Positions 1 through 9,698 of a DNA stretch of 64,000 nucleotides are shown here, in pieces. Under the pieces are notes generated by a model that was not told the DNA's origin, did not search any database, and saw only the letters and a list, made by a program, of their open reading frames with translations. Source of the stretch: Triatoma infestans (Eukaryota > Arthropoda > Insecta > Hemiptera > Reduviidae); the NCBI GenBank assembly GCA_011037195.1, contig JAAEAF010004991.1:1-64000 (forward strand). Direction: 5' to 3'. A program made the position numbers and the translations under genes. The number at the start of each line of letters is the position of its first letter. Positions within the stretch are counted from its first letter, which is position 1.

Positions 1-438
1 AGCTAAAAGATTTATAAAAGGAATCAAGCAGGGAGTTTCGGATTACCTCCTGTCCCCTTAGTAGGACAGGTCTGAGGACCTTGGTGGGGGGTAGTGACTG
101 GACACACTTGGGTGTCTAGTCACTTGTTTAACATAGGTAGGACATCTAGTTCCATTTGTCAGAATTGCGATGACAGAGTCAGGGAAACGGTGTATCATTA
201 TTTATGTCAGTGTCCCCGTTTCGCTTGTACTAGTTTTCGCGTATTTGGAAGGGTACCACTCTCGCAGAATTGCCTGGGCGAGTTGGAGTTAAAGGATATC
301 TTGGGATATTGTAGATTGACCGGTAGGCTACCGCGGGAGACTATTTAAGGGGTTGATATGGGGGGGCATCGGGGGAGGGGGAATAAAAGCCTCATAGGCT
401 TAGGTCCCATGCCACCAGGCACCCGGTTTAATTAATAA
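1..438 (+). pseudogene. LINE-A 3' end: RNase H-type non-LTR retrotransposon, C-terminal fragment
   Basis: The end of an ORF runs to 348 and carries a cysteine-rich motif (CQNC, then H..LCQCPRF) typical of the C-terminus of I/R1/Jockey-like retrotransposon polyproteins, after the RNase H domain. The same protein is found on the minus strand at 46854-47447, where the RNase H domain precedes it. Comparison with that copy shows one extra C near position 57 that breaks the frame. After the stop there is a G-rich 3' UTR with AATAAA near 382 and a shared end (GGCTTAGGTCCCATGCC, then a GGCACCCG block) running into TTAATTAATAA. A TAA-type tail plus RNase H is usual for the I group; the clade call is inferred. 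The copy is cut by the window start. Confidence 0.8.
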
Positions 439-580
439 CTGAACAGTTTTTTTTCCGTAGTTTTCTGCGATTTTTTGCATAAAAATACAGACGGGTTTCA
501 TTAAACTTGGTATTTCTAAATATACATACCGAGACCTCTATCACTTCTACTTGAAACTTTTTTCGAGATAAATTATTTAA
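439..580 (+). repeat. Rep-1 fragment flanking LINE-A
   Basis: The text after the LINE-A tail (AACAGTTTTTTTT, TTTTCTGCGATTTTTT, TTTCATTAAACTTGGTAT) matches the module end of the dispersed repeat Rep-1 seen fully at 52955-53890. LINE-A therefore seems to have inserted into a Rep-1 copy. Confidence 0.5.
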
Positions 581-800
581 CGGTGGTTTGGAGTCGGGAG
601 GATTCAGGCTCTCCTCAATAAAGTGGTTTTTATAAAGGTTTGGTTCTTCTATTTATGTAAATTGAAGACAACTAAACATCTGGTAAGAATTATATGTTTG
701 ATGAGAATTTGTCAATTAGAATACCGCCGCTACCCTAGAATACCCACACACCCAATGTATAAAAGTGATAGGACAGAAAAATTAAAAGTGATTAATATTG
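581..800. other. No recognisable feature
   Basis: AT-rich sequence with a short open frame on the plus strand (623-889) that resembles no family I know and runs into LINE-D in antisense. Confidence 0.4.
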
Positions 801-1265
801 GTCTGTGGGGAGGGAACAAACCCCAAGCCATCAAAAACCCTACTATACTGCTGACTCAACAACAAACCGGATCTAGGCCAAAAATCTAGACCCAGGTCTA
901 ACCCATCTAAGATTCGCCGCAGCCCGAGCAAATTGGGCCATAACCTTAAAGGAGTGTAGTGGCTTCCTCCCGAACCTAATTTTCACACCATCCAAGCAAT
1001 CTCTCATTAGATGGATTGTCACTTCTTCCTCTGTCTCACTAACTCTATAAAAAGGGTCTGGCATTGATTCCCATTATGTAGAAATGGCTCCTTAAACCAT
1101 AATGTCCAATAAAGGATATAACCAGATCCCTTAGAGAGGTTCATGAAAGTCACCAAATGAGCACCTTAGACTGTGATCCTCCATAGGGATGGATGTATGC
1201 TGTGAAACTATCTATGACTGGAAACTTTGACAGACATGTTGGCTAAAGACACACCAATAAGCAGG
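801..1265 (-). pseudogene. LINE-D 3' fragment (non-LTR retrotransposon)
   Basis: The minus-strand ORF 873-1064 contains DPF(Y)RVSETEEE, HLM(R)DCL, a degenerate C..C...H....C zinc-knuckle seen intact at 58755-59096 (DPFCRVCETEEE, HLMTDC). DNA identity with the copies at 25745-26290 and 58665-59152 continues through the 3' UTR, which starts at 801 with TGTGGGGAGGGAA. Cysteines are replaced by Y and S in this copy, and part of the frame is lost, so it is dead. It is 5' truncated. Confidence 0.75.
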
Positions 1266-1339
1266 CTCAGGAAAAAATAAAAGTGATAATATCTGTATAA
1301 ATGAATAAATGAAGTTTGATGAAAATATTCGCAGCCATT

Positions 1340-2355
1340 TTTAAGAAAAAAAAAAAAAACCTGGTGTGAAACACTCACACAACTTTCTCTTACTCCAGTT
1401 CTCAAAATTATAATTGACAAATTTTATAGTTAATGTACCAAATTTAATGAAATTTGTCGAAAACTGATAAAAAAACTGTTCAGTAAAGGCGCACTTCCGG
1501 TTTATTTATTTTCTTGAAACTCAGAATTTTGGCCATCTATTTATTTCTAATTAATTATGTTTGGATGATAGAATTGTATAATCAACTATGATAGCACTTC
1601 AGAGAAAAACATAACCACATCCCACCCCTAAAAGTGCCCTTAAATGATTTTTTCCTAGAGAAATGTTATAAACGAAAGTTGTAGATCTTTGTATGTTTAG
1701 TTTATATACGAAGTTTCAAGAAAATCGTCGGAGCCATTTTTGAGAAAATCGCGAAAAAGTGAAAAATCATTTAGTAAAGTGGTAAAGTTAAACACGCTTC
1801 CGGTCATCCGATTTTTTTTAAACTCGGAATTTCAACAACATATTTAATTCTAAGTAACATTATTTAGATGACAGAATTATCTAATAAACTGAAATAACAC
1901 TTTAGATGAAAACCTAACCCGCATCCTTCCCCCAAAAGTGCCCTTATATGAATTTTCCCGGGGAAATGTTTCAAATAAATATTGTAGCTCTTTGTATATG
2001 TAGTGGATATACCTGTTTAAAGAAAATCGTCGAATCCATTTTTGAGAAAATCGTAAAAAAGTAAAAAAAAAAAACAAAACTAGTAAAGTGGTACTTCCGG
2101 TCGAGGAATTTTGACAGATAACCTACTGTCAGATTCCATGGTGATACCTAAACGGAATAGCAACTTTCAACTTTCTACGGTTTTTCATTTTTGAGCTATG
2201 CTGTTCACATTGACACACCCTCACACACACACACACACACACAAAAGACTATTCGCTGAAAACCACTTTTTTTGGACTCAGGGGACCTCAAAACGGATAT
2301 TTCCGCTGAAAACTCGATATCGAAAGTGTGACACGATTACATGTATATGGAAGAA
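1340..2355 (-). repeat. Rep-1, near full-length dispersed repeat (~1 kb)
   Basis: This is the best minus-strand copy of an abundant unclassified repeat. It starts (plus strand) with an A-run and the hairpin-like GTGTGAAACACTCACAC, and ends near a (CA)n tract and TTTTCAGCGGAAATATCC-type sequence. Inside, an ACTTCCGGT block recurs at about 1495, 1800 and 2095, that is every ~300 bp, and each is followed by a related ~300-bp module. No coding capacity is visible. Other copies are at 28140-28850 and 52955-53890. Confidence 0.7.
2217..2244. repeat. (CA)n microsatellite inside Rep-1
   Basis: About twelve CA units interrupted once. The same position in other Rep-1 copies carries (GT)n or (CA)n, so the microsatellite is part of the repeat rather than an independent locus. 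Confidence 0.9.
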
Positions 2356-2514
2356 ACCCTTCGCTAAAGATGACTTACGGTTGGCTGATGTGGTGGGACC
2401 TTCGGTTGGAACCTATGGTTGACCTTCGTGTAGGATCCTATACGTATATATCTTAACATCAAATTGAGCTTGCATTTGCACGCACATATACATTACTAGA
2501 TTGCCATAGGTGGC

Positions 2515-2697
2515 AAAGCCTTGATCCACCGTGACCTGCACTAGGAGGTCTGATGTGGATCCCCTATATAGTTTATAGTAGATCAGTAGATCCTCCAGCT
2601 TCATCCTTGTAAGCAAGTGTAGCAAAGCTTAAAGGGGCTCCATCATGAAACTCATGGCTTCAGCTTGTTCCCAGCTGAAGAAACCTTGTCCTCATAA
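2515..2697 (-). mobile_element. LINE-E 3' end fragment
   Basis: The DNA matches the 3' part of LINE-E at 33120-33295 (blocks around GTGGATCCCC, CTAGCAAA and CATGAAGCTCAT). It includes the conserved 3' end, here GTGACCTGCACTAGGAGGTC on the plus strand. No useful ORF remains. Confidence 0.6.
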
Positions 2698-3800
2698 TTT
2701 GTGTCTGTATCGATATGAAATCCACGATTTCGCAAAAAATCCTATTTTTGATTAAACAACTATAGTTGTATAAAACTCGCAAAATTTGCTGGTAACAATT
2801 GACAAATTTACATACAAACATAGCCTGAGATAATATTAGTATTTCACTTTCAACTTATTTCAATTTTCCCATCAAATAAAAGATCTATTTAAATATTACT
2901 TTCAACTAATAATGATTGAATTTAAAGCAAGATTTATCAATTGAAAAAAGTAAAATTAAAAAAAAAATAAAAAAAAAAAATCGCAGGTGTTATATATTAA
3001 TGAGAGGAGATATCAGTTAAAGATAAGAAAGAATGGGCTGCACAAAAATAAGATCCCTACAAATGCTATTAACTAACTAAAGGATATTTGCCCAGCGGCT
3101 ATTACTTTATCTAAAAACATCATCTACAACTACTCGGCTTTAAACACACTCCCACTCCTAATAATAATAAATTATGTGAACAGATTTCAAGTTTAGTTCT
3201 CTGGTAATATATCCAACTTCTAATTCTTTCTATACTATATTATTAGTAGCCAAATAAAAACCAATATTTCATTAAGAAACATTTTTGTAATTTTTTACAC
3301 TTAAAAATTCGTACACTTCATTGGATACAATATCAATTGATGAAAAATATAATAAAATATGGAATCAATATAAATATGAGGTAAATCTTGCTTTATTTTG
3401 TAATTATTTCGTAGAGTTTTTCTATTGCATAAATTCTTATTTCCTACTTGAGAATTTCTGACAGGCACTCCCCTCCCTTCCAAATACCTCTCGTCGAATG
3501 ACACTTATATCGGCCAAGGATTTATAGCTTCGACAAGTTAATTGTGAAACCTGTGGGTGGGGGTTAAATGACGTCACATTCACTAGAATTGTTTTAGCAA
3601 TGGGCGGAGCTTAACCAGCAGTTTAGGTGTCACGACTAAGTTGCTGTGCTATGAGTTTCAAGAGAAATTTCATGAAGAGCTCCATAGGTAGACATTTTTT
3701 TCTACATAAAATCCGGTTTGGAACATTTTTACATTTCCTTCTATTATTGTAGAATCTATCACTTGAAGTGACACATTCATCAGCATAGCGCCCTGAAAAA
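2698..3800. other. No recognisable gene
   Basis: AT-rich sequence with A-runs near 2945-2985. A TGACGTCA palindrome is visible near 3569 but has no promoter context. No domain is recognisable in any short ORF here, including the minus ORFs 3301-3504 and 3623-3874. Confidence 0.4.
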
Positions 3801-3929
3801 AAAAGAAGAATTCTCCGGCAAAATGTCGAGAAAATCCCCCCCCCCCAACTCAAAACTATTCTGTTAAGTTGCACTTGCGGTTAATCAATTTTCTTCAAAT
3901 TTGGAATTCCAGTAATATGTATTAATATT
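3800..3929 (-). repeat. Rep-1 fragment, left flank of composite insertion
   Basis: The text around AATCAATTTTCTTCAAATTT and GGAATTCCAG matches the Rep-1 copy at 19900-19930. The fragment continues at 4640 after the insertion. Confidence 0.55.
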
Positions 3930-4131
3930 TTTGGTGTTCGTTACGACCACTGTATTTAATGTTGTAAATTGGATTCAAACGGCAAGATAGAGAACGCAGT
4001 CCCAACCGAGAGAAAAAAGGCCCTCTCTGGTACTCTCTCACTTAAGCAGGCTAGAGTGGGGAGAACCTGTATATAAGCCAGTAAGAGATCTAGAGCTATC
4101 TATCAGATTCAATCATACGTCGCATCGATGA

Positions 4132-4427
4132 TGTAGCGGCAAGAGAGAGAGAACACAGGCCCGACCGAGAGAAAAAAGGCCCTCTCTGGTACTCTCTCAC
4201 TTAAGCAGCCTAGAGTGGGGAGAACCTGTCTTAAGCCTAAAGAGCAGAGCTTCTATCACATTCAACCATACATCGCATCGTGTCATATCTCTACTCCCAC
4301 CTTTTATTCTATAAAATCATTACAAGTCCAGTGCACTTTGTGTAAACTTACAGCTATATTATAATAGTGTCTTCATATCTCGTCTAATTAATCTAACCTA
4401 ATTTCTCTCCTCATCAACTCCATTATA
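4132..4427 (+). repeat. LTR-like repeat (TGTAGCGG...CATTATA), copy 1
   Basis: It is similar end to end to 40001-40315 and 43138-43456. All have a CCTGACCGAGAG-type purine/CTCTCT region, ACTTAAGCAG, and a 3' end CATCAACTCCATTATA. The preceding 3975-4131 is a partial second copy of the 5' half, which includes a TATA-like GTATATAAGCC. Presence of a TATA-like box and TG start suggests a solo LTR, but no paired LTR or internal region is visible. Confidence 0.55.
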
Positions 4428-4633
4428 TGGATGTTGAGGTTCGGTCATACAAAAGATTTCTTTTTAAATTTCTACCAACGTTTCGGCAAATTTATTGCCT
4501 CAGTGATTCAACTAGAATAATTACTATTGTAATTCTAACAGGAAATTTTTACCCTGAAGAAGGCAATAAATTTGCCGAAACGTCGGTAGAAATTTAAAAA
4601 GAGTTCTTTTGTATGATCGAACCTCAACATCCA
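4427..4633. repeat. Inverted repeat with hammerhead-like core
   Basis: Arms 4427-4500 and 4561-4633 are almost perfect reverse complements, separated by ~60 bp. On the plus strand 4554-4586 reads CTGAAGA, then a GGCAA/TTTGCC stem-loop, then GAAAC, which matches the CUGANGA...GAAA arrangement of hammerhead ribozymes. Helix I is not convincing by eye. Confidence 0.6.
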
Positions 4634-4813
4634 ATTTACAATATGTATTAATATTATATACCTGGTAAAATAAATTCTACTGAAATGGTACACTAGAGGA
4701 AAGCTTAACATTGCTGTTCCCCCCTCCCCCAAATCCCCCATAAAATCGATTTTCCTTCAAAAAATGTTTCAAATAAAAATTGATATGTATTTATATGTAT
4801 TGATGGATATGCC

Positions 4814-5020
4814 TGCAAGGGGTATCTGTTGCATGCAGTTACTTGGGGAGTAGCGACCTCACGGGTTACCACAGCGCAGCACTCCATGCACTTCGTCAGA
4901 ACAGTACACACAATACACTTAAACTACATACACTCTACACTTTACAGACAAGGACAAACACAGTATACAAACTAGGGTCTCCGTCCCTAGTTTATTGGCG
5001 AAAGCCAAGGGAGAAGAAAT
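4814..5020 (+). repeat. Module U upstream of SINE-2
   Basis: A ~200-bp sequence beginning GCAAGGGGTATCTGTTGCAT that precedes the SINE-2 head. The same module lies immediately upstream of SINE-2 at 59208, 60430-60608 (minus) and 60853. It has no ORF and I do not recognise it. Constant adjacency suggests it moves with SINE-2 as one unit. Confidence 0.7.
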
Positions 5021-5270
5021 GGATTTGTTCAGTGGTAGTGCGCTGGACTAGCAATGCGGACGTACCGGGTTCGAATCCAGCATGCTGCCCTTAGATTTTC
5101 TTTTCCTAGGAGCCTCTACAACTCTCTGTCCGGTGATGGGCAGTGTTGTCTGTAGCTAGAGAACACTGCTTGGTGGCCGGCTGTGCATTGGAGAAAGCTC
5201 AGGAGGCACAATAGATCTTTCAGGTCGCAGTGCAATAATCCCCTACAACAATCTACAATCTACATGTATA
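5021..5270 (+). mobile_element. SINE-2, tRNA-derived SINE
   Basis: The head resembles tRNA-Ala: a box A-like CAGTGGTAG, a box B GGTTCGAATCC, and an AGC triplet in the anticodon-loop position of related copies (CTAGCAA). The body (CCTAGGAGCCTCTACAACTC, then GGTGATGGGCAGTGTTG) is shared with SINE-1. The 3' end (CACAATAGATC, then AGGTCGCAGTGCAATAATC) is shared with LINE-B and LINE-E 3' ends. Box A is damaged in this copy (GGATTTGTTCAG), so it is probably inactive. Confidence 0.8.
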
Positions 5271-5332
5271 GATAACATACAAATTTAGAGACGAAAATCA
5301 TTGGAGAGATTTTTAGAAAAAAAGTAGCGTAA

Positions 5333-6049
5333 GGCTCGTTTCACACTATACGGTTTTCACCGTACGGTAAAAAATCACGGCCTGTACGGCTTTTTGCCAT
5401 GACAATGTTGTTTTCACATTGCACGGGTATTTTTCCCGTTGTATTTTGAGTTTTCGTAATTCTGAGTTTGTAATTTTAATTGTAATTGTAATTTTGAGTT
5501 TTCGAATACATATTTAATACACTTACCAGATGCATTTTTATCTTTTTATTCCATCGAATCAAAATCTTGGTTTAGTTTTACGCAAACTTCATGCCAGGCA
5601 TTTCTTGTGGCAATCCGTTCTTTGTAAACATCAAACGTTTTGTCCCATAGCACAGGTCTACTTTGCACATAGGTTATCAAAACTTCAGCATCAATTTTAT
5701 CCATTTTAATAATACTGATATATGTGTAATACTGTATAGGGAAGGTATGCTGTTTCAACCGCATATATTAGATTTTGGTGAACAGTAGAAAAGGTTATTT
5801 CAAAAGACGCCAAAAATAATGTAGCTGCCATACGTCACAAAACCGCACAATATGAAAAAGCATGCCTTTAACCATGTAGGCCAGTGAGTCAACGGGGCCG
5901 TCTATTTCAGTGGCACCGAACGGCTGCTATACAGCACGACACCGGCGGCATTTTGCCGTCACCGTATAATGTGAAAGGTCCCATGCTTTTCTTCACTCCA
6001 TTAAAAAATGCCGGCCGTACGGTGAAAACCGTATAGTGTGAAACGAGCC
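5333..6049 (-). mobile_element. PIF/Harbinger-type DNA transposon, non-autonomous
   Basis: Terminal inverted repeats begin GGCTCGTTTCACACTATACG on both ends and extend over ~35 bp. They are flanked by the 3-bp duplication TAA (5330-5332 and 6050-6052), which fits the TWA target of PIF/Harbinger elements. At ~717 bp it is too short for a transposase, but it carries a MADF-domain fragment on the minus strand. Harbinger elements usually encode a separate Myb/SANT- or MADF-like protein, so this is probably an internally deleted derivative that kept part of that gene. Confidence 0.85.
5529..5764 (-). pseudogene. MADF-domain protein fragment of Harbinger element
   Basis: The minus ORF 5546-5764 encodes 72 residues. 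From the internal Met, LITYVQSRPVLWDKTFDVYK and then AWHEVCVKLN fit the N-terminal two-thirds of the MADF domain (hydrophobic start, RP.LWD, Y..R...AW). MADF domains bind DNA and are related to Myb/SANT. After DFDSME there is one TAA stop, and the same frame then continues KDKNASGK up to a GGTAAGT splice-donor-like site near 5524, as expected for an exon end of this family. So it appears to be an exon with a single nonsense change; no second exon is present. Confidence 0.75.
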
Positions 6050-6925
6050 TAAAGTTGGGAAATAAAATTTGATGGATTCAGACCGTAACCTTCATGTAAG
6101 AGATGCCGTTATCAGAAGTGACCCTCATTGTCCATCCACTTCCGATTTTATCATACATCAACATCCATCCCGCCTACCTAACACCCTCAACTATTGTGAT
6201 AGCAGATAACTTAGATCTCGTGATTTATAAAATTTTACTTACCTTGCGTTTAGACAATGTTGTGTGAGTGTTTAACACCAGATTTTTCTCTCTTAGTTTG
6301 TAAAATAAAAGTTGATCAAAAATATTAATGTTCTATCCATGAATTGAATCAATCTTTACCACTTTTTGTATGCTTATTTATAATAGAATATCTTTAACAG
6401 AAATTCTTGCGACTACAAAGTCTCTACCATTTTTTTTGTATTTGTATTATTATTATTTCTTTTTTCATCGATCTAATGTGTTAGTATATGGTTAGTATTA
6501 GTATATAAGTTAGGCACAACGTTGGTGGGCAAATAGTATCAAGTTACATGGACGTGCCGACCAGCTTCTGGGACAGTAGTCCCTCCTTGGAATGTGCCAA
6601 GAATCATTAACCGTTAAAGATTACACCAACCTTACTTGTTGGACAACTTTTTCATTTATTTTATAAATACATATTTTAAATATAATATATTTTTAGCTCT
6701 TTATTCATTTCTATAATTTTGATAGCCGTTTTAATTAATTATACATTATTATTATTATTATCATTATCATCATTAAAGTTATTATATATTTGTTTGAATA
6801 ATCAGCAAATTCATTCATCAGTTCATAACTGGGAATATTTGATGTTTGCCAATAAGATTCTTATGCTTAATAACATGTTTACAGGCCATTGTTTACAGAC
6901 CAACAATTCTAATAAAATTTGGTGT
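6050..6925. other. No gene; Rep-1 end fragment and ATT-rich tract
   Basis: A GTGTGAGTGTTTAACACC fragment near 6264-6285 matches the Rep-1 hairpin end. A (TTA)n-rich stretch lies around 6740-6770. The open frame 6719-7105 runs into SINE-1 and is not a gene. Confidence 0.4.
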
Positions 6926-7159
6926 AGGGAAGGGATTAGCTCAGTGGTTAGCGCACTGGACTACCACGCGGAGGACCCGGGTTCGAGTCCAGCTGTGCTG
7001 CCGTTAGATTTTTTCTTCCTAGGAGCCCCTACAGCTCACTGTCCCGGTGATGGACAGTGTTGTCTGCAACGAGACAACACAGTCCGGAGGCCGGCAGTGC
7101 ACTGAGAAGGCTCTGGGCGCCAATGACCTAGATGTTGACGCGCCTTAAAAAAAAAAAAA
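6926..7159 (+). mobile_element. SINE-1, full length with poly(A) tail
   Basis: A clean copy. Box A is TTAGCTCAGTGGTTAG and box B is GGGTTCGAGTCC, within a tRNA-like head of ~70 bp. The body CTGTCCCGGTGATGGACAGTG can form a hairpin with its own inverted half. The end is TTGACGCGCCTT followed by 13 A. The A-tail and intact polymerase III boxes suggest a fairly young insertion. Other copies: 45497, 46213 (minus), 48191 (minus, truncated), 50170 and 51932. Confidence 0.9.
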
Positions 7160-7575
7160 TTGGTTTCCATTTAGGGAAGACTAATTAAGCTTGGATTGGT
7201 CTTTGAATGTTGGTAATTATCTCAAATGTTACCAAGAATGGCTCTAGTATGATGATTGAATTGGAGATGCGGTCTATTTAGAGATAGGAAGATCACTTGG
7301 TGAATGGATTCAATTTTCGAAGCTGATGATTATGTTATCCATTTTGGATGAGAATATGTCCACAATTCAAAATTTAAAAGACTTGTTTCTGCTCGGATAG
7401 TTAGACACGCATTTTTTTTGAGACTTCCGTTTTACAAATTGATGCCATGGTGTTCAAGAATACTAGAGAAGTTAGCTTTCTCTATACATGTATTTCTAGT
7501 CTTATAGGAATCAATGGTAATTTGGAGGTAGATAAAGATGTAGATGGTGTAATGTTATGGTGTGATGATGTGTGT
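7160..7575. other. No recognisable feature
   Basis: Moderately AT-rich sequence; no domain or repeat I could match elsewhere in the window. Confidence 0.4.
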
Positions 7576-7960
7576 AGGTAGCTTGTGGCGTGAGCGTTTT
7601 AGTGAAAAGGGCTTGTTTGTAATTTTAAAAGAGAATGAAGTATTAAGAAATAATCAAGAGAGTACCACTGGTTTTAAAATAAATATATTATTTTATAAAC
7701 AAATTTAAGGACATTACAGTATCACAATTATAAATCAGAAGTATATATAGAATAAAGGCAAATATCTATCATTGGCACTGAGCGATTCCTGAAGCGTTCT
7801 GGCTTTGGAAGCAGAATTGCGACTTAGTTGTTTGAAGGCTAAGTGCAGACTGTTCTCTTTGTTGGAAGGTAGAGTACCGACTGTCCGAAGGAATGCTCTC
7901 TAACAAAGCAGTTGGCCAAGTCGCATTGTATTAAATTTTGTGCCTTTGTTTCCCTACTAG
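7576..7960 (+). repeat. Rep-2 copy
   Basis: It starts near GCTTGTGGCGTGAGCG and includes GAATAAAGGCAAAT, CTATCA(C/T)TGGCACTGAGC, and GGCCAAGT.GCATTGTATTAA. It is collinear with 16953-17500 (minus), 35988-36272 (minus) and 39940-40640 (plus, interrupted). The family has no coding signal and is unclassified; an AATAAA in the middle leaves an LTR origin possible. Confidence 0.65.
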
Positions 7961-8079
7961 CAATGACCCCAATTTACAGTATCTGACACTAAAATACACT
8001 CTTTTTGAAGTTAAATTCACTATTTAATATATTTTATAAAACTATTTATTTTCATTGCTTTCTTCCACTACAATGGCTA

Positions 8080-8420
8080 AATTAGGGTTTTCCTTCTGTT
8101 CATTGGCCCCGAGCCTGTTCATTAGCACATGTCCTAGCTTCTTCAATGGACCTCTTCATAACATTCGTCCTTTTGGATGAGCGCAGTGGATTTTGGCTGT
8201 CTACAATACTGATTAATAGTCCAAGTAGTGTTCAAAATGAGATGGTTGCTATGCCTTTAACGGATTTTTCTTAGATACCTGGTTGGATCTGTTTTTGGGC
8301 ATTGTGGCTTTAGGAGATATCTCTACAAAATCTGGCTGCGCCAGCTCATTTGAAATGTTGGAGAAACATCCATTCATCTTACGATAGATTGCTTAGAATT
8401 ATGTATATTAAATTTTCTGA
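8080..8420 (+). pseudogene. LINE-D, strongly decayed fragment
   Basis: DNA blocks match 24195-24395 in order: TTGGATGAGCGCAGTGGATT, a GTCTA.AATAC region, ACCTGGTTGGATCTG, CATTGTGGCTTTAGGAGATA and a CAACATCCATTCAT.TTA.G. region. Many substitutions and stops; the frame is lost. Confidence 0.55.
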
Positions 8421-8654
8421 TTTCATCCGACCAAAATAGGTTATTGAGTGGAAGATTTTAAAGCAGTTTTTCCCTTAAGATTATTGACACTTTTATGAAT
8501 AAAAGTTTTTTTTCTTATTTATAGATTAAAATAGACCCAGAGAAGCTTCGGATAGTGCAATAATATCGGATAGTTAATAATAAATGATAATCAGACAAAC
8601 TCTAAAGAGAATTTAACAAAATCTGATTGAATTTAATTGGTGCTCTTTTTTTAG

Positions 8655-8690
8655 TCTTTGTGTGTGTGTGTGTGAGAGAGAGAGAATAGT
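8655..8690. repeat. (GT)n(GA)n microsatellite
   Basis: Seven to eight GT units followed by GA units. It is compound, like the tract at 8929. Confidence 0.9.
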
Positions 8691-8928
8691 ATAATTCAAA
8701 AAACGAAAAATCGTAAAAATTTTAAATCCTTATTCTATTATGGTAATTCCATAACAGCAGACGACTTGAAGCTTTTAGTTAAACGCGATTAAATGAAATT
8801 TAATATATGTGAGAAGGAGAGAGAAAGAATTAAAGAGAATAGGTTTTAGAGAAATAAACTAGAATATGAGCTGAACACTGTGTAATGAAAGAACACACAA
8901 ACTGCAAGGACAGAAGTTAAGTAGCGAG

Positions 8929-8985
8929 GTATATATATATAGAGAGAGAGAGAGAGACACACACACACACACACACACACACAGA
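8929..8985. repeat. Compound microsatellite (TA)n(GA)n(CA)n
   Basis: Consecutive TA, GA and CA runs over ~57 bp. The overlapping minus ORF 8846-9088 is an artefact of this tract. Confidence 0.9.
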
Positions 8986-9698
8986 TTGGCTTAGTGATGA
9001 GAAGGGAGTAGGAGATTGCTGACTGATTGTTAACTGGTCGTAAACTCTTGTAAAATTGTCCTCTTGTAGGGCTAGCTCGGCTGTTCATATTGTAACGTTT
9101 TTCCCTCTAAACTAGCTACTGCAACTAGTTTTAAGTGGGTTCGTTTAGATAAAATACTCTAAACTTCAATAAGAAAAACACCAATTTATTGTTTCACACA
9201 ATAAATTATAAATACAACCTTAATAATAATTAATTCACAGTTTAAACCACAAAAGTTCACTTTGTGCACTTTTTATACACTTTTCACAAACGTACACTTC
9301 GTTTGTAACAAGAAACTCTCTATAAACTCTCTGTGGTCCCATTATTTATGCCGGTGGAGAAGGGTCTAGAAGGTTATAGATTATTCTAGAAAGAGCTAGA
9401 GCGCGCCACCAGCGCTTCCTAGCGGCCACTAGGAGAACTTGAGGTCCTAGATGGCACCAGTGGCTGCGTTACTATATATAATATAATATAATATATATAT
9501 ATATCTATATATATAATATATACATAATATAATCTCCCACACTCGTCTGGCCTAGATGATTCTTTGTTCTTCGGATCCTATGAATCTTTAGTGATTCGGA
9601 TCCCATTATAGAAAGAACATTTTGTTTCAACTTTTCGCGATTTTATCAAAATCAACTCCACAGATTTTCTGTGATTTTTTTTTTATAAATTATAGATT

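Larger units (their letters stand above)
3930..4639. mobile_element. Composite insertion with 16-bp target duplication: LTR-like repeat plus ribozyme-like hairpin
   Basis: The 16-mer AATATGTATTAATATT stands at 3914-3929 and again at 4640-4655, flanking a ~710-bp insert in a Rep-1 copy. The insert holds a partial LTR-like unit (3975-4131), a fuller one (4132-4427) and an inverted repeat (4427-4500 against 4561-4633). A further inverted pair, TGTAAATTGGAT at 3963-3974 and ATCCAATTTACA at 4629-4640, is near its ends. A long target duplication is more typical of target-primed retroelements than of LTR or cut-and-paste elements; that reading is an inference. Confidence 0.65.

Noticed and set aside
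3569..3576. TGACGTCA as a CRE promoter element
   Set aside because: An 8-bp palindrome is expected by chance at this scale and no gene lies nearby.
5021..5092. Functional tRNA gene
   Set aside because: The tRNA-like heads of SINE-1 and SINE-2 have box A and B but do not fold into full cloverleafs with acceptor stems, and always continue into the SINE body.
6719..7105. 128-codon ORF
   Set aside because: Its second half is SINE-1 and its first half is ATT-rich; an accidental frame.
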